From contig JAYKXP010000039.1 in the NCBI GenBank assembly GCA_037176845.1, positions 248,001 through 312,000 of the forward strand: 64,000 nt of DNA, read 5' to 3'. The position numbers and the translations under genes were made by a program. Positions 38,024 through 48,944 of this stretch are shown in pieces. Below the pieces are notes generated by a model. That model was not told the DNA's origin and ran no database searches. It saw only the letters and a list, made by a program, of their open reading frames with translations. Each line of letters begins with the position of its first letter. Within the stretch, counting starts at the first letter, position 1. This DNA is from Paramarasmius palmivorus. Its lineage: Eukaryota; Basidiomycota; Agaricomycetes; Agaricales; Marasmiaceae.

Positions 38024-39893
38024 TCATCGTAAAGGCAGCTGCTCTGAAGGATCTGATTCCCCTATTTTGAATATCGACTTGAAGAGTAATACAGGCCATG
38101 CCAGACGTTCAAAGAATGTTGTATGCCTGTTCCCGAATAGGTATCTACTCTGGAAAGTCATGACGATCCAGATTGTAAGTCCTGTGAGAGGAAGTGCGAT
38201 TGCAAAGTAGTGGGGTAGCGTCTGAAGTCCCGAGCCCAACTCCTTTATGTTCATGCCTTTAACGTTTTCTTGAGCCTTTTGAACGATATGAGGACGAGCA
38301 TGACCTACCAAAGACCGCCTGTCAATTTGGTGAGATGGCTGTATCAATCAAATTAAAAGGGCAATGTCACTTACAGCAACACAAGAAGCAGGAAGGAAAA
38401 TCATTGATAGATAAGCTATTTGCTTCATTGCAGCGCTATCTCTCACAGCTGCCTCAGTTAAATCTTGCATACGTCTGCTGTCACCGATGTTGACAGTACT
38501 GAAGACCTACAGCCTGCCGTGAGTGAACTGAAGTGGATATAAAGATTCCGGCACCCATACCAGGTTCATGACGTTCTTGAGTCGTTTATCTTGCATCATC
38601 CTGCTCATCTCCAGACGATCAATTTCGGATAAGAGGTGGTTACACTCTTTTTCCAGCAACTTCCTGCTAAACGCCCGATCGAGTTCAGAAAGGGAGTCCA
38701 TGGCAGGGTTGGGAGTATGTAATATGAACAAGACAGCTTTTCGAAAGTCTTCAAGCAAGGATGTATAGTGCAAGTGATGAGCTCGTATGATGTGCAGCCT
38801 TTGAGTCATGCGCATATCCGAGGTACTTATCACTTGTGTCTCCTGCCAAATGCATTAGCGCCCATTTACGTTCGTGCAACCGACAGGATACTCACTAGAT
38901 AGCAGATATGTTTATACAAGGTTTCCAGCGCTTCATCCCAAGCGTACATTGCATGCCAAATAAAGGTCAGGAGGACAAAAGTTGGATCAGGCGACTTCTG
39001 GAAGATACTCTGCCAATAGACGCTCTGGCCGGCAAAGCGTATTCGTTCCTGTAGATAGAGTGCCGAGGTGGCATCGGGGTCTGTGTGGTGGTAAGATATG
39101 ATAGTGTTCCCTTCTGTGCTCCGGATGAGATGAACGGCGAGCAAATCGAGGACAAGGTAGCAGCCGTCTCCGGAATCTAAGTATAGCGGCGCCTGAGTGT
39201 TGATAACTTCCTCTAAAACGTGGGGTGTCAGTTGGGCATGCGGCTGGCAGTGTGTGTGAACGCACCATTCCAGTTGGCATTTTCTGTCACGGTGCTTGAA
39301 GTGGAACTAGATGCGCTGGGGAGATAGGTGTCCATGGTTCTGAGGAATGTGAGGGTGACGGTTATGTGGTCGCCTTTGCCTGGACGAACTTCCTCTTGGA
39401 ATCGGGAGGGTATCCATGATAGGGAAGATGAAAAGAAGAAGGGCTCGATGTTGTATCGTGCCCCCAGCATCTGTAACACGGGGCCCGACATGTTTTCTAC
39501 GAAGACTGCCTGGACTCTAATGTCATCTAAACCCTGAATTAAACTTGAGAAGATAGCTTGAACCTCAGTCAACGTCGGACTCACCTTTTGATTGATTAAA
39601 AAGTCCCAGTACTCTTCTTGAGTATCCGTAGTCACAGTGCGTTCCCCCGCATCCGTGAAATAACCTTTGGTATCGACATTAACACTGTATATTCTACAGT
39701 CATCATCGCGGCGGTACTCCTTAATAGCCTTTTCAATACGACTTCTGTATACTTGAGACGGGGTCCAGTTTGGGAAACGAGATTGAGGGTATCCTTTCCA
39801 ACATCCGCCGCAATCCTCATGTTTACAAAGCTCGGGTATTGGTGGAAGAGTGGAAGATAACTGCGTCGCGTCGACCTCTGAGGACAATGTCAT
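38024..39893 (-). CDS. CorA-like membrane protein (basidiomycete, FGMN motif)
   Basis: Seven exons (309, 268, 317, 282, 132, 10 and 233 nt) total 517 codons (516 residues). Introns on plus coordinates: 38257-38308, 38319-38374, 38507-38560, 38843-38895, 39213-39265, 39534-39584. The long N-terminal soluble part includes YNIEPFFFSSSLSWIPSRFQ, a block seen in mushroom CorA-like proteins. The C-terminus has helix 1 (IAYLSMIFLPASCVAAVFGMN) and helix 2 (YFAIALPLTGLTIWIVMTF), the two-helix plan of CorA/ZntB. The CorA signature is (Y/F)GMN; here FGMN is assembled across a 10-nt exon (38309-38318) that encodes AVF and part of Gly. Mg2+ or other divalent cation transport is the family role, but activity of these basidiomycete relatives is unproven. 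Intron 39534-39584 is in phase and stop-free, so it is easily read through by mistake. Confidence 0.85.
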
Positions 39894-40276
39894 GTGTATA
39901 CGACGGTCTCGAAACAGTTCAACGCACCATCGTGTATATTAATCCATGGCCTGGTGTTGTTGGCGTGTAAAGTTAGACAGTGGAATGGGAGAAAGGCATT
40001 AAAACGCTCACCAAGGTGCGCTGGGACCCGAATGTCGATGCGATGGTGGTGGCCTGGTGTAAGGCTCCGCTTTGAGACCTCTCTTCTTGAGCCCGTATCG
40101 TCTGGACAGGGAAAAAGACATGAATCCCGGGGTATAGATGGGGTTCCAGGGAAGAAACCTTAACAGGATTTTAACCTGATTTTAACTGATGCACGTTACA
40201 TGGGCGCTGTCAACGGAAAAAGTATCGTGATTAGCGGCATGGCCCATCTAACTGTATTGGTGTCTTACCCGCTGCG
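39894..40276. other. Upstream region of the CorA-like gene, no gene seen
   Basis: No supported coding sequence. It holds the presumed promoter of the CorA-like gene (read left) and ends at the left border of the tandem duplication. Confidence 0.3.
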
Positions 40277-40800
40277 ATGTATTATGTTCACCAACTAACA
40301 ACGACGGTATACAGCAAAAGCAGTTAGGCCTCGGGCATCTGTGCGAAGAGTTTCCTTTTGAGGATGTTTCCTGCCTGGAAAGGAAGGTGAAATGACTCTT
40401 ACCCAGCCCTTACCCAACCACATGCATCATTTTGGTATGGTTTCCAACGTCCAACAACACCTCTGCTGTTGGGGTAATGACTCTGAAGAAGGAGATGGTC
40501 TTTGGTCTGGAGCGGTATGCCCAAAATCCTTGGCTTCTTTTTTCTTAATAATTCTTTTGCAGGTTCACATGCTCGGGGACCACAGGCAGTGAATCATCTT
40601 GTATGTTCCAGAATACCGAGACCGAGATATTGCAAATAGAAGGAATAAACCGAAAGCCTCGCCCGCAGCGTTCGATTAGTGAGCAAAGCTACGGTACCCG
40701 TGTTTCCGAACGATTCAACGTTGAATCACTTCAACGTAGACGCGCGTACTCATAATTATGCTGCTGATTCATCATTCAGCTTGGCAGACTATTCATGTCC

Positions 40801-40807
40801 TATAAAG
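40801..40807 (+). promoter_or_regulatory. TATA-like box of EasG-like gene A
   Basis: TATAAAG lies 72 nt before the ATG at 40873. The same heptamer lies at the same distance in copy B (42748-42754), so promoter spacing was kept after duplication. Confidence 0.55.
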
Positions 40808-40872
40808 ACGGGCCATATCTCAGCCAGAATCATCACGCAGTTTGACCTATATTCAGCACACAACACCTCAGA

Positions 40873-41924
40873 ATGCAGCCAACCATCCTTCTCACTGGTG
40901 GAACCGGCCAAACCGGAACACCTATCGCCAAACTTCTCCTATCCAAATCCAACGCTAATGTCGTGGTGACCTCTCGCAAAGGCAGCGCTGGAATTCCCGA
41001 ATCCATTCGCGAATTTGCTCGTTCTCATTCTGCAGCCGATCGACTCCATGGGGTGCAATTCGACTGGGACAACCATGCTACCTGGACCACCCCTTTCGAA
41101 TCGGGAAAACCCATCGATGTCGTCTATCTTATCCCACAGTATAACGAGGAGCTGGTCAAGGAAAATAAAGCTTTCATCGACATTGCTCTCAAACATGGAG
41201 TCAGACGTATCGTGTTACTTAGCGCGGCTGCCATCGCTATTGATGACTTTGGTTACGGAGAGATCCACAGGTACTTGGACGACCTGAGAAATCAGGGAAA
41301 ACTGAAGGAATACGCTGTTTTGCGGCCAAGCTGGTTCTTCAGTGAGTTTCGCGATTTTTCTCCGCGGATGGCGCACTTATCTACCCCACTCACAGCCAAC
41401 TTTACGCGTGACTACTGGTCGTACATCATGGAACGCGGCGAGCTCGTTTCTGGGGCACGAGATGGGAAACTTGGCTGGGTGCACTTGGATGATATCGCTG
41501 AAGCAGCGTATGCAGCCTTATTAGATCCGCCAGAGAACCTTTACGACGAATACGTGATCATGGGTCCTGACTTGTACAGTTACGATGAAGTGAGTATGAT
41601 ATGATATTCCCGCATCCACGACTCCTCAACTAACATGACCAGGCTGCGTCTCTATTGACGGAAGTGATTGGAAGAAAGATCGTCCATCGCCGACTATCAC
41701 AGGCAGAGGCGGTGGCAAGATGGATGGAACTCGGTGTTTCCGAGCATTTTGCGCGAGCGATGGTGCCCTTTGATGAGGCTATAGCCGGTGGCTTAGAAGA
41801 ACGAATTTTCAAACAGGAAGACACAAAAGGAAAAGATGGAAAAGGTCTTTTGCGAATGTGGAGGGGGAAGCGATCGTTGAAGGATTATTTGGAAGAGAAC
41901 CGGGATGTCTGGAAGAAGCAGTAG
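40873..41924 (+). CDS. EasG/NmrA-type NAD(P)-dependent oxidoreductase, copy A
   Basis: A Rossmann-fold protein of the NmrA-like/festuclavine dehydrogenase (EasG) group, atypical SDRs that bind NAD(P)H. N-terminal nucleotide motif GGTGQTG, then VTSRKG, VYLIPQYNEEL, HGVRRIVLLSAAA, LRPSWFF and LGWVHLDDIAEAAYAALL. Exons 40873-41341, 41396-41589 and 41643-41924 give 315 codons (314 residues). Introns are 54 and 53 nt; the first is in phase and stop-free, so it can be wrongly read as coding. Ergot alkaloid synthesis itself is not implied: no other alkaloid gene is in the window, and mushrooms carry many such paralogues with unknown substrates. It may reduce imines, enones or quinones. Tandem partner: copy B at 42820. 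Confidence 0.85.
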
Positions 41925-42018
41925 TCGACATATGAAGGAACTTGTAATCTACATCGTCGTCTCTTCGTAACGTTTGAAGTCGACTTACTTTTCTGTCGAC
42001 TGTACTTTACATATCTCG
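41925..42018. other. 3' flank of EasG-like gene A
   Basis: Short spacer, highly similar to the corresponding spacer after copy B (TCGACATATGAAGGAACTTG in both). It is a convergent 3' region between gene A and the stranded transporter exon. Confidence 0.4.
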
Positions 42019-42129
42019 TCAGATGCCCATCTCATCATATCCATTCTCCTCCAAATACTTGAATCTTGCGTCTTCCGACTCTATTTGGTTGTCCCTTGGG
42101 TTGTCCATATCTGGCACGAGGAACCACAC
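42019..42129 (-). pseudogene. Stranded last exon of an MFS transporter (duplication relic)
   Basis: On the minus strand this encodes a tail beginning VWFLVPDMDN and ending YDEMGI with a stop at 42019-42021. It matches the last exon of the complete transporter at 43967-44074, including the splice acceptor (TGTAG) and the start of the last intron. No upstream transporter exons exist here; the DNA beyond it is the start of unit B. Relative to the intact exon it has three indels (about +12, -3 and -6 nt), all multiples of three, so the frame is still open. It cannot make a transporter on its own. Confidence 0.85.
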
Positions 42130-42747
42130 CTACACAGCACATCTTAAGCGCATATCGTGTGTTATGTTCACCAACCAACAACGACGGTATACAGCACAAG
42201 CAGTGAGGCCCTTGAGCAGCTGTGGGAAGAGTTTCCTTTTGAGGATGTTTCCTGCCTGGAAAGGAAAGTGAATTCAAATGATTCTCCTAGTTCTTACCTC
42301 AACCACATCCATCTTCTTGGTATCGTTTCCAAATGTCCAACAACACCTCTGCTGCTGGGTCCTGATATTGAGAGTGAGATGGTCTTTGGTCTGGAACGGT
42401 GTACAAAATCCTTGACTTCTTTTTTCTTAATAATTCTTTGCAGGTTCACATGCTCGGGGACCACAGGAAGCGAATCATCTTGCATCCAGAATACCAAGAC
42501 CGAGATATTGCAAATAAGGCAAAAAATCGAAAGCTTCGCCCGCACCATTCGATTAGTGAGCAAAGCTATAGTATCCGTATTTCCGAGCCGTTCGACTTCG
42601 TTGAATTTGAACCTTCAACATGCTTCAAAATTCACATACGCCATTCATCGTCGGCAAGACGCGCGTCTTCACGTTCTTTCTAATAGCGAATGCGACGCGC
42701 AATCATGCTGCTGATTCATCTTTCAGCTTGGCAGACTATTCATGTCC

Positions 42748-42754
42748 TATAAAG
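42748..42754 (+). promoter_or_regulatory. TATA-like box of EasG-like gene B
   Basis: TATAAAG 72 nt before the ATG at 42820, same spacing and flanking sequence (CATGTCC before it) as in copy A. Confidence 0.55.
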
Positions 42755-42819
42755 AGGGAACATACCTCAGCTAGACTCCTCACACAGTTTGACCTATATT
42801 CAACGCACAGCACCTCAGA

Positions 42820-43873
42820 ATGCAGCCAACCATCCTTCTCACTGGTGGAACCGGCCAAACCGGAACACCCATCACCAAACTTCTACTATCCAAATCCAAC
42901 GCTAACGTCGTGGTGACCTCTCGCAAAGGCAGCGCCGGAATTCCCGAATCCATTCGCGAATTTGCTCGCTTGCACTCTGCAGCCGATCGACTCGATGGAG
43001 TGCAATTCGATTGGGACAACCACGCTACTTGGAACACCCCTTTCGAATCGGGAAAAACCTTTGATGTCGTCTATCTCATCCCACAATATAACGAGGAGTT
43101 GGTCAAGGAAAACAAGGCTTTCATTGACATTGCTCTCAAACATGGGGTTAGGCGTATCGTGTTACTTAGCGGAGCCGCCATCGCTATTGACGCCTTTGGT
43201 CCCGGAGAAATTCACAGGTACTTGGACGACTCAAGGAATCAGGGTAAACTGAAGGAATACGCTGTTCTGCGGCCGAGTTGGTTCTTCAGTGAGTTTATGG
43301 CGTTTCTTCGCGGATAGCGTACTTCTCAATCTCCCTCGCAGCTAACTTTACGCGTGACTACTGGTCGTACATCATGGAACGCGGCGAGCTGGTTTCTGCC
43401 GCACGAGATGGAAAACTCGGTTGGGTGCACTTAAATGATATCGCTGAAGCAGCGTATGCAGCCCTATTGGATCCACCAGAGAATCTTTATGATGAATACG
43501 CGATCATGGGCCCTGACTTATACAGTTACGACGAAGTAAGTACATATCAAGATTTTCTTTGGGTTCGCGATATCTCAATACTCATGTCCAGGCTGCTTCC
43601 CTGTTGACGGAAGTGATTGGGAGAAAGATCGTCCATCGCCGACTATCACAGGCAGAGGCGGTGGAAAGATGGGTGGAACTTGGTGTTTCCGAGCATTTTG
43701 CGCGAGCGATGGTGCTCATCGATGAGGCTGTAGCCAGCGGTTTAGAAGAACGGGTTTTCAAACAGGAAGACACAAAAGGAAAGGATGGGAAGGGTCTTTT
43801 GCGAATCTGGAAGGGGAAGCGATCGTTGAAGGATTATTTGGAAGAGAACCGCGAGGTCTGGAAGAAGCAGTAG
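42820..43873 (+). CDS. EasG/NmrA-type NAD(P)-dependent oxidoreductase, copy B
   Basis: Paralogue of copy A with the same exon lengths (469, 194, 282 nt; 42820-43288, 43342-43535, 43592-43873), giving 314 residues. The nucleotide-binding GGTGQTG and all blocks listed for copy A are kept. Introns are 53 and 56 nt; here the first introduces a frame break if unspliced, so splicing is obligatory, which in turn supports splicing of the in-phase intron of copy A. Visible amino-acid changes include S/L and H/D around FAR-HSAADRL-GVQ, KPIDV to KTFDV, SAAAIAIDDFGYG to SGAAIAIDAFGPG and VARWME to VERWVE. Both copies look functional. Whether they differ in substrate or expression cannot be judged from sequence. 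Confidence 0.85.
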
Positions 43874-43966
43874 TGGTCGACATATGAAGGAACTTGTAAT
43901 TTACATCGTCATCTCTTCGTTACTTTTGAAGTCGACTTTTCTGTCGACTGTACTTTACATATCTCG

Positions 43967-45987
43967 TCAGATGCCCATCTCACTGGTATCATATCCATTC
44001 TCCTCCAAATACTTCTTGAATCTTGCGTCTTCCGACTCTAGTTGGTTGTCCATATCCGGCACGAGGAACCACACCTACACAGCATGACTTAAGCGCGCAT
44101 CGCCGCAAAACACGGTAATCAAACTCACCACAACAGCTCCGACTACGCAAATCGCCGATCCCACCAAAAAGATAGCCTGTTGACCTTTGATAGCTGTGGA
44201 GAATCTGTTCATGATGATCGGGAACACCTGGGTACCGCTGTACACCAATCAATTTCATTATCACTGGCGATTCAATAGGGCACGTACACAGCAGCACCAG
44301 CTTTACCAACAGCAGCTGAGAAACCCAAAAAGTGGCCTCGAATTGGTGTAGGGAATGATTCACTCGACACCAAGAAATTGCAGTTCTATACAGCTGTCCA
44401 TTAAATTACAGCCCTGCCCTTGAACAATAGACCACTTACACCGGGTCCGACACTGAGGAAACTCTGGAACAGGCCAAATAACACAACAAAGGCCGGGAAG
44501 GTTTTTCGTAGAGGAACCATAGCGCCTCCGATGACGAAACCGAAGATTGCAACAACGGTGAAGCCTAGGGTATAGGTCTGACGACGACCGATGCGGTCGA
44601 TAAGGAGGCCACTGTGAGCAATATGAATTTACATCTGCTGCTGTCAGATGAATTAGAACAGCAATACGCACCCAAAGAGAGCACCAGGCAGTGCAAACGA
44701 GTTGACGAGAGCCGACCAGCCAGTCGATTCCACTAGTGAGCTTGATGAGGTGAACTCCGCCACAATGGTCGGCGCAAGGAGGTTGAAAGCTACGGTGGTC
44801 TAAGTATTGAGGATCGACACAGATGGGTATAAACACTTACGGTATACAACAACATCGCTAGCCCATGAAGGTTAGTAACGGAACACTTGAATTTAGTACA
44901 TGTCTTACTATAAAAACCATGCACCACAGCAACCGAGCATGGCTTTCCAGTATCTTCTAATTGCGAGTTTCCATGGAAAGTTGCGCTTGATAGCATGCTT
45001 GTGGTATTGAGTCGAGTCTACGAGACGCATTCGGAAGAAGAATATCGTCAATGGAAGCTAGATGTACTGATATTCAGCCGTGAAGAGGGAGATGAGCATT
45101 GTCTCACGCACTATAATTCCGATTCCAAAGCAAGTTCTCCATACCGCATCTCTTGCACGATCATGGAATGCAGCAATAACGATGATGGCAGTGATGGAAG
45201 AACCAACGAAGCCTGATATGATAGCAACATTAGTGGCAGTAGCTACCAAGGCTCCGCGTCTTTTCCGAACACTGCGAAGAACATTAGTTCCTGAAGAAGT
45301 GCCTGGATTGGTAAGAGGAACAAACTAGCTATTCTCGTCAGCGGCTTCAACTGCCTGCGTTGTGCACACAGTATATTCTCCACCTTGATCTCATAGTCAG
45401 CCTATATCACTGAAAGAACCGTGTTATTCTTACCTGCGCCAACGCCTGCAACCCCTCGAGCGATAACCTACGAGATGTTTAACTGCATGTTCATACCATG
45501 ACGGGAAGACTAACCATCATCCACAACATGCCTGTCGGTGTCGTCCCATGTGCTGCCGTAGCCAGCACGATACCAAAAACTAAGAAAGCAGTAGTCGCAA
45601 TAATTCCCATCTTCCGGCCCCAGCGATCAATGCAGAGCCCAAAGAGTATCATTCCAAAGACCTCTCCAATCAAGATCGAGTTAGATAGTCGCGTCTTCAT
45701 TTCAGTGGTTGCAGCATCAGGGTATAGCTTGGACAAGATGGGGTTCATGTACCCGATGATTTGAATGTTGTAACTGCAATGAAGGACTTCAATCAGAGAC
45801 CAGAAAACCGAAACAGGAATACTCACCCATCGGAGAATAGAGCTACACCAGCCACGAGCACACTGAAAACAGATGAAAGCTTGCTAGGTTGTGGCTTCTT
45901 CTCTGCCCGTGCAACCTCGGGAGCAACATAGCTCACGTCCTCGAGCGACTTGATGGGTGATGATACGTCCGAGGTAGAGGAATGCAT
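43967..45987 (-). CDS. MFS transporter, phosphate/glycerophosphodiester type (PHO84/GIT1-like)
   Basis: N-terminus MHSSTSDVSSPIKSLEDVS (hydrophilic), then the first helix leading to YNIQIIGYMNPILSKLYP. LSNSILIGEVFGMILFG with IDRWGRKMGI follows (MFS signature between TM2 and TM3), then LATAAHGTTPTGMLWMMV and RGVAGVGAGGEYTVC. This GGEY motif and the order of blocks resemble fungal phosphate:H+ symporters and the GIT1 glycerophosphoinositol permease branch. The final exon (43967-44074) ends YDTSEMGI. Start ATG 45987; TATATAA lies about 45 nt upstream on the coding strand. It is divergent from a PhoD-like phosphatase, fitting a role in acquiring phosphorus compounds, but the substrate is not proven. 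Its last exon has been copied into duplication unit A. Confidence 0.85.
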
Positions 45988-46618
45988 TCTGGGAGTCTCA
46001 GAGAGACCTATTCGGTTCCTCTTTGCATCTTATATATCCTGCGATAAAGAAGCCTTAGAAGCTGGATGAACGTGCAGCAAGGGCGGAGGAGCGGCATGTG
46101 TGATGAGAACCTTAAAATTTGCAAATGTGAGGTCGACGCGTCGGGACTCGGGGCGACTGTGCAATCCCGTTCAGATTCCGGAAAGTGTTTCGAGTCAAGT
46201 ACGAACGTGCATTTGAGAAACACCAGAGCTCGTCGTTGAGGTCAACGTCAAAGACAAGAGGAACATTGGAATCATCGAATTGAAGGCACGCCGAGGTCCC
46301 TCATCGTGGGACACAACTCGTGACCGAGAAACTGTCCCACGTCAAACTCAGTCCAAGCTCTAACCGCCAGCATTGTGTCACCACACGACTACAGAACAGA
46401 TTGAATGCCTCGCGACAGGCACGTCTTCTATTTCTCCAGCGGTATTCAAGGATATTTGGTGACGTTGAAATGCCGGGTATGTCCCTTAACCACATCTTCC
46501 AAAAGATTTTGTCTAACACACGTGCGATTCCTTCTCTAGCGTTGATTGGGGCGGCTGTCAAGAAGCTCAAGACATATAGATAACGACCCCAAACAGCCCT
46601 TGGAATTATAGCAAAAGA
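45988..46618. promoter_or_regulatory. Divergent promoter region between MFS transporter and PhoD-like gene
   Basis: 631 nt between two divergent genes; no supported coding sequence. A TATA-like element for the transporter lies at about 46029-46036. CACGTC and CACGTG-like hexamers occur (for example CACGTC at 46338 and 46421), compatible with bHLH factors of the Pho4 type, but such short matches are common by chance. Confidence 0.4.
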
Positions 46619-48360
46619 ATGCTGAAGGTCACTTTGCGCTTCAGCAGCGTCGCCTCGTCGGCATACCTCAAGTATAATACTTGGCTGTTTCTCGAAAAGG
46701 TACGCCAGAGTCTACTGAGCACAAGTCCGGTCTGATTCGCCCCGTCAGTTGCCTCTTGGATATCGATTCATTCCAAGGCTTGTTACCGCGTTTGGTGTGT
46801 TCGTGGCATCTTTTCTGCTACAGCCCAGAGCCAACACGAAAAATGCCATCTTCCCCCTCATATTCGGGTTTCGAAGCCGGAATGTCTTCGCAGACATACT
46901 ATCACTTGCCCTAAACATGTTGTGCCTCGTGTCGTGTGCAGACTTTATTCTTCGAGGACAGCTGTTGTACCCTACTCAGGACCTGTCAATCTCACGGATG
47001 GGATGGGTCGACTCAACTTCAGCTCGAATCGTTGTAGGTCATCGTGGTCCGTCGTCCTTCAACTTATCCTATACCGACGTGAACACCAACATGACAACGA
47101 CGATGACGAACATCAAAATCTCCAATGAAGCCACGACGGTCATGCACTCTCCTCTCTCAATCCATCTACCCTGTACACCTATTCCACGTCCTTTGGCCAT
47201 TCGGGTTCTTTCATTACCAGTGCCCCAGAATCTAACATCTCTACCGTCCGCTTCATCAGCACCTCTTGCATGAAGCCCTTCTTCCCCTATAGTCCTTTCA
47301 AACATCCCTTATCGATCGAGGGCTTCCAGCATCTTTCAACATATCTCTCTCAAAACACCTCTCAATCCCAGGACTTCATCCTTTTCCTCGGAGATTTCAT
47401 TTACAGCGATTTGCCGACCGTATCAGCTCCACTCACCAGGGAGTACTACGCTAGCCTTTACCGTCAGATCTATGCCAGCCCTGACTACACACCGATACTT
47501 CGAAACACCCCTTGGCTACACATGTTTGACGATCACGAAATCATCAACGACTTTTGGCCTGGTACAAACGCTTCTTTAGAGATGTTCACAGAAGCTATCC
47601 AGCCGTTCCTTCAGTACCAACACCACGCAAATCCAGCACCTTTGCATGAAGATGTGTTTTACTACACTTTCCAGAGGGGACACGCGTCTTTTTTCGTGTT
47701 GGATACGCGTTCCTATCGTGACCAGCCTGCGGATCTGGAGAAAGGCGGAAGAGGAAAGAGAACGATGCTTGGAGCGCGTCAGCTTGAAGCTCTGAGGAAG
47801 TGGATAAGGAGTGAGAAGGGATGGAAGGTGGTTGTTAGCGGTGTTCCTATGACTCAGGTTAGGCTCTATTATACAGACTACAGAGGTCTGTTGCTCATCT
47901 TGATCGCTCAGAACTGGAGCGGTGGCTTGGATGCAATGGATTCCTGGGCAGGCTATCTCGACGAGCGAGAAGAAATCTTCCGTGAACTCTGGGCAGTTGG
48001 TGACGGCATTATTGTCAGTGGTGATCGTCATGAGCACGGTGAGTGGTTGTTCCTAATTTTTGCTTTAGAATTTTGCCTCATACAAATCACGTAGCTACTG
48101 TCAAATTCCCACCTCCTGTCGGAGAATACCCAGAAAGCCACACCATCATCGAATTCTCCACGTCTCCTTTATCATTCTTTTACCAACCTTTCGCACGCGA
48201 GTACGAAGACATCCATGATTCCGATGTTACGGTACACCAACACTGGAAAGGTGTATCAAAGTTTGGCGTATTCGAGCTGGAGAAGGATGTCGCGAGGTTT
48301 CAGCTCGTGGTGGATGGAGGAGTGGTTTGGAGCCACGAGCATTATCGAGCGAATGTTTGA
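46619..48360 (+). CDS. PhoD-like metallophosphatase, with an apparent frameshift
   Basis: Belongs to the PhoD-like phosphatase family (Fe3+/Ca2+-type phosphodiesterase/phosphomonoesterase in bacteria). Motifs: LGDFIYSD, MFDDHEIINDF, VLDTRSYRD, VVVSGVPMTQNWSG and SGDRHEH. The N-terminal exon (46619-46699) starts MLKVTLRFSSV; hydrophobic helices follow (LVTAFGVFVASFLLQP; DILSLALNMLCLVSC), so a membrane anchor is likely. Introns: 46700-46748, 47858-47911 (in phase, stop-free) and 48039-48094. Exon lengths sum to 1583, one short of a multiple of three. The upstream frame is family-like up to NIKISNEA, and the downstream frame becomes family-like from about HALSSLNPSTLYTYS, so a one-base loss is inferred at 47129-47160. 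This may be a recent disabling mutation or a sequencing error. Adjacent to the PHO84/GIT1-like transporter. Confidence 0.8.
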
Positions 48361-48944
48361 TGCGCATTGAATGTGATAACTAGTCATGCTCAAGGTCGAG
48401 CCGGTCAGGTCGGTATATGAATGAATTGCAAGTGGCATTCGATCTATGGCTGAACGATTCATCATTTCTACAATAAGCGTTGATCATATGGCCGCAAGTT
48501 ATAAGCCAGCAATACGCGTACCATACGGGATATGTATAAGCATTCCCTTAATACTGGGAGGCAGCTAAACGGCTAAACGGTGTCGACCACAAAGAATACG
48601 AATGATGTGAGTGTCATTCCTTGGGAACTAGTAACTCGACTCTCGGTCGACTCTCGGTGAGTCTAATCGAAACCTCATCATCTCGTCGCTTTCCTAAACT
48701 ATCACTTGTCAGGAGCGCCGCTAAGGCACTTTACTCAGCACCTTTATAATCAATTCCCCTCTACTTTACGCATGACGAGATACTGTAGGTCTAGCTCCAG
48801 TTGGAGATGATTCGAATCAATTGGCCAGCATGTCGAGATTCTCTCTTGTAATTGATTGTCAGGGGACTAGCTTGGTACCAGCTGCAGGCTATATAAGTAC
48901 CCCACATCAAGTTTTCTCCGGATTTCCTCAACGAACGCGATCAA
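48361..48944. promoter_or_regulatory. Intergenic region with TATA box of the AsaB-like gene
   Basis: No coding sequence supported. TATATAA at 48890-48896 stands 49 nt before the ATG at 48945, a good basal promoter candidate. Confidence 0.5.

Larger units (their letters stand above)
40277..42156 (+). repeat. Tandem duplication unit A (about 1.88 kb)
   Basis: Direct repeat of unit B. It starts near TTATGTTCACCAAC at 40281, includes the promoter, the complete EasG-like gene A, and the last exon plus part of the last intron of the transporter found downstream of unit B. It ends in CTTAAGCGCATATCG, where unit B begins. The first 180 nt of the coding sequences differ at about 11 positions by eye (near 94% identity). 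Upstream parts also align (GAGTTTCCTTTTGAGGATG; GGTTCACATGCTCGGGGACC). Confidence 0.9.
42157..44103 (+). repeat. Tandem duplication unit B (about 1.95 kb)
   Basis: Direct repeat of unit A, adjoining it without spacer. It holds EasG-like gene B and runs into the intact 3' end of the MFS transporter. Similarity fades within the transporter's last intron, after about CTTAAGCGCGCATCG. Since the transporter is complete only here, this side probably preserves the older arrangement. Confidence 0.88.

Noticed and set aside
43289..43341. Apparent stop and frame loss in EasG-like copy B
   Set aside because: This lies in the 53-nt intron, equivalent to the 54-nt intron of copy A; both copies are complete.
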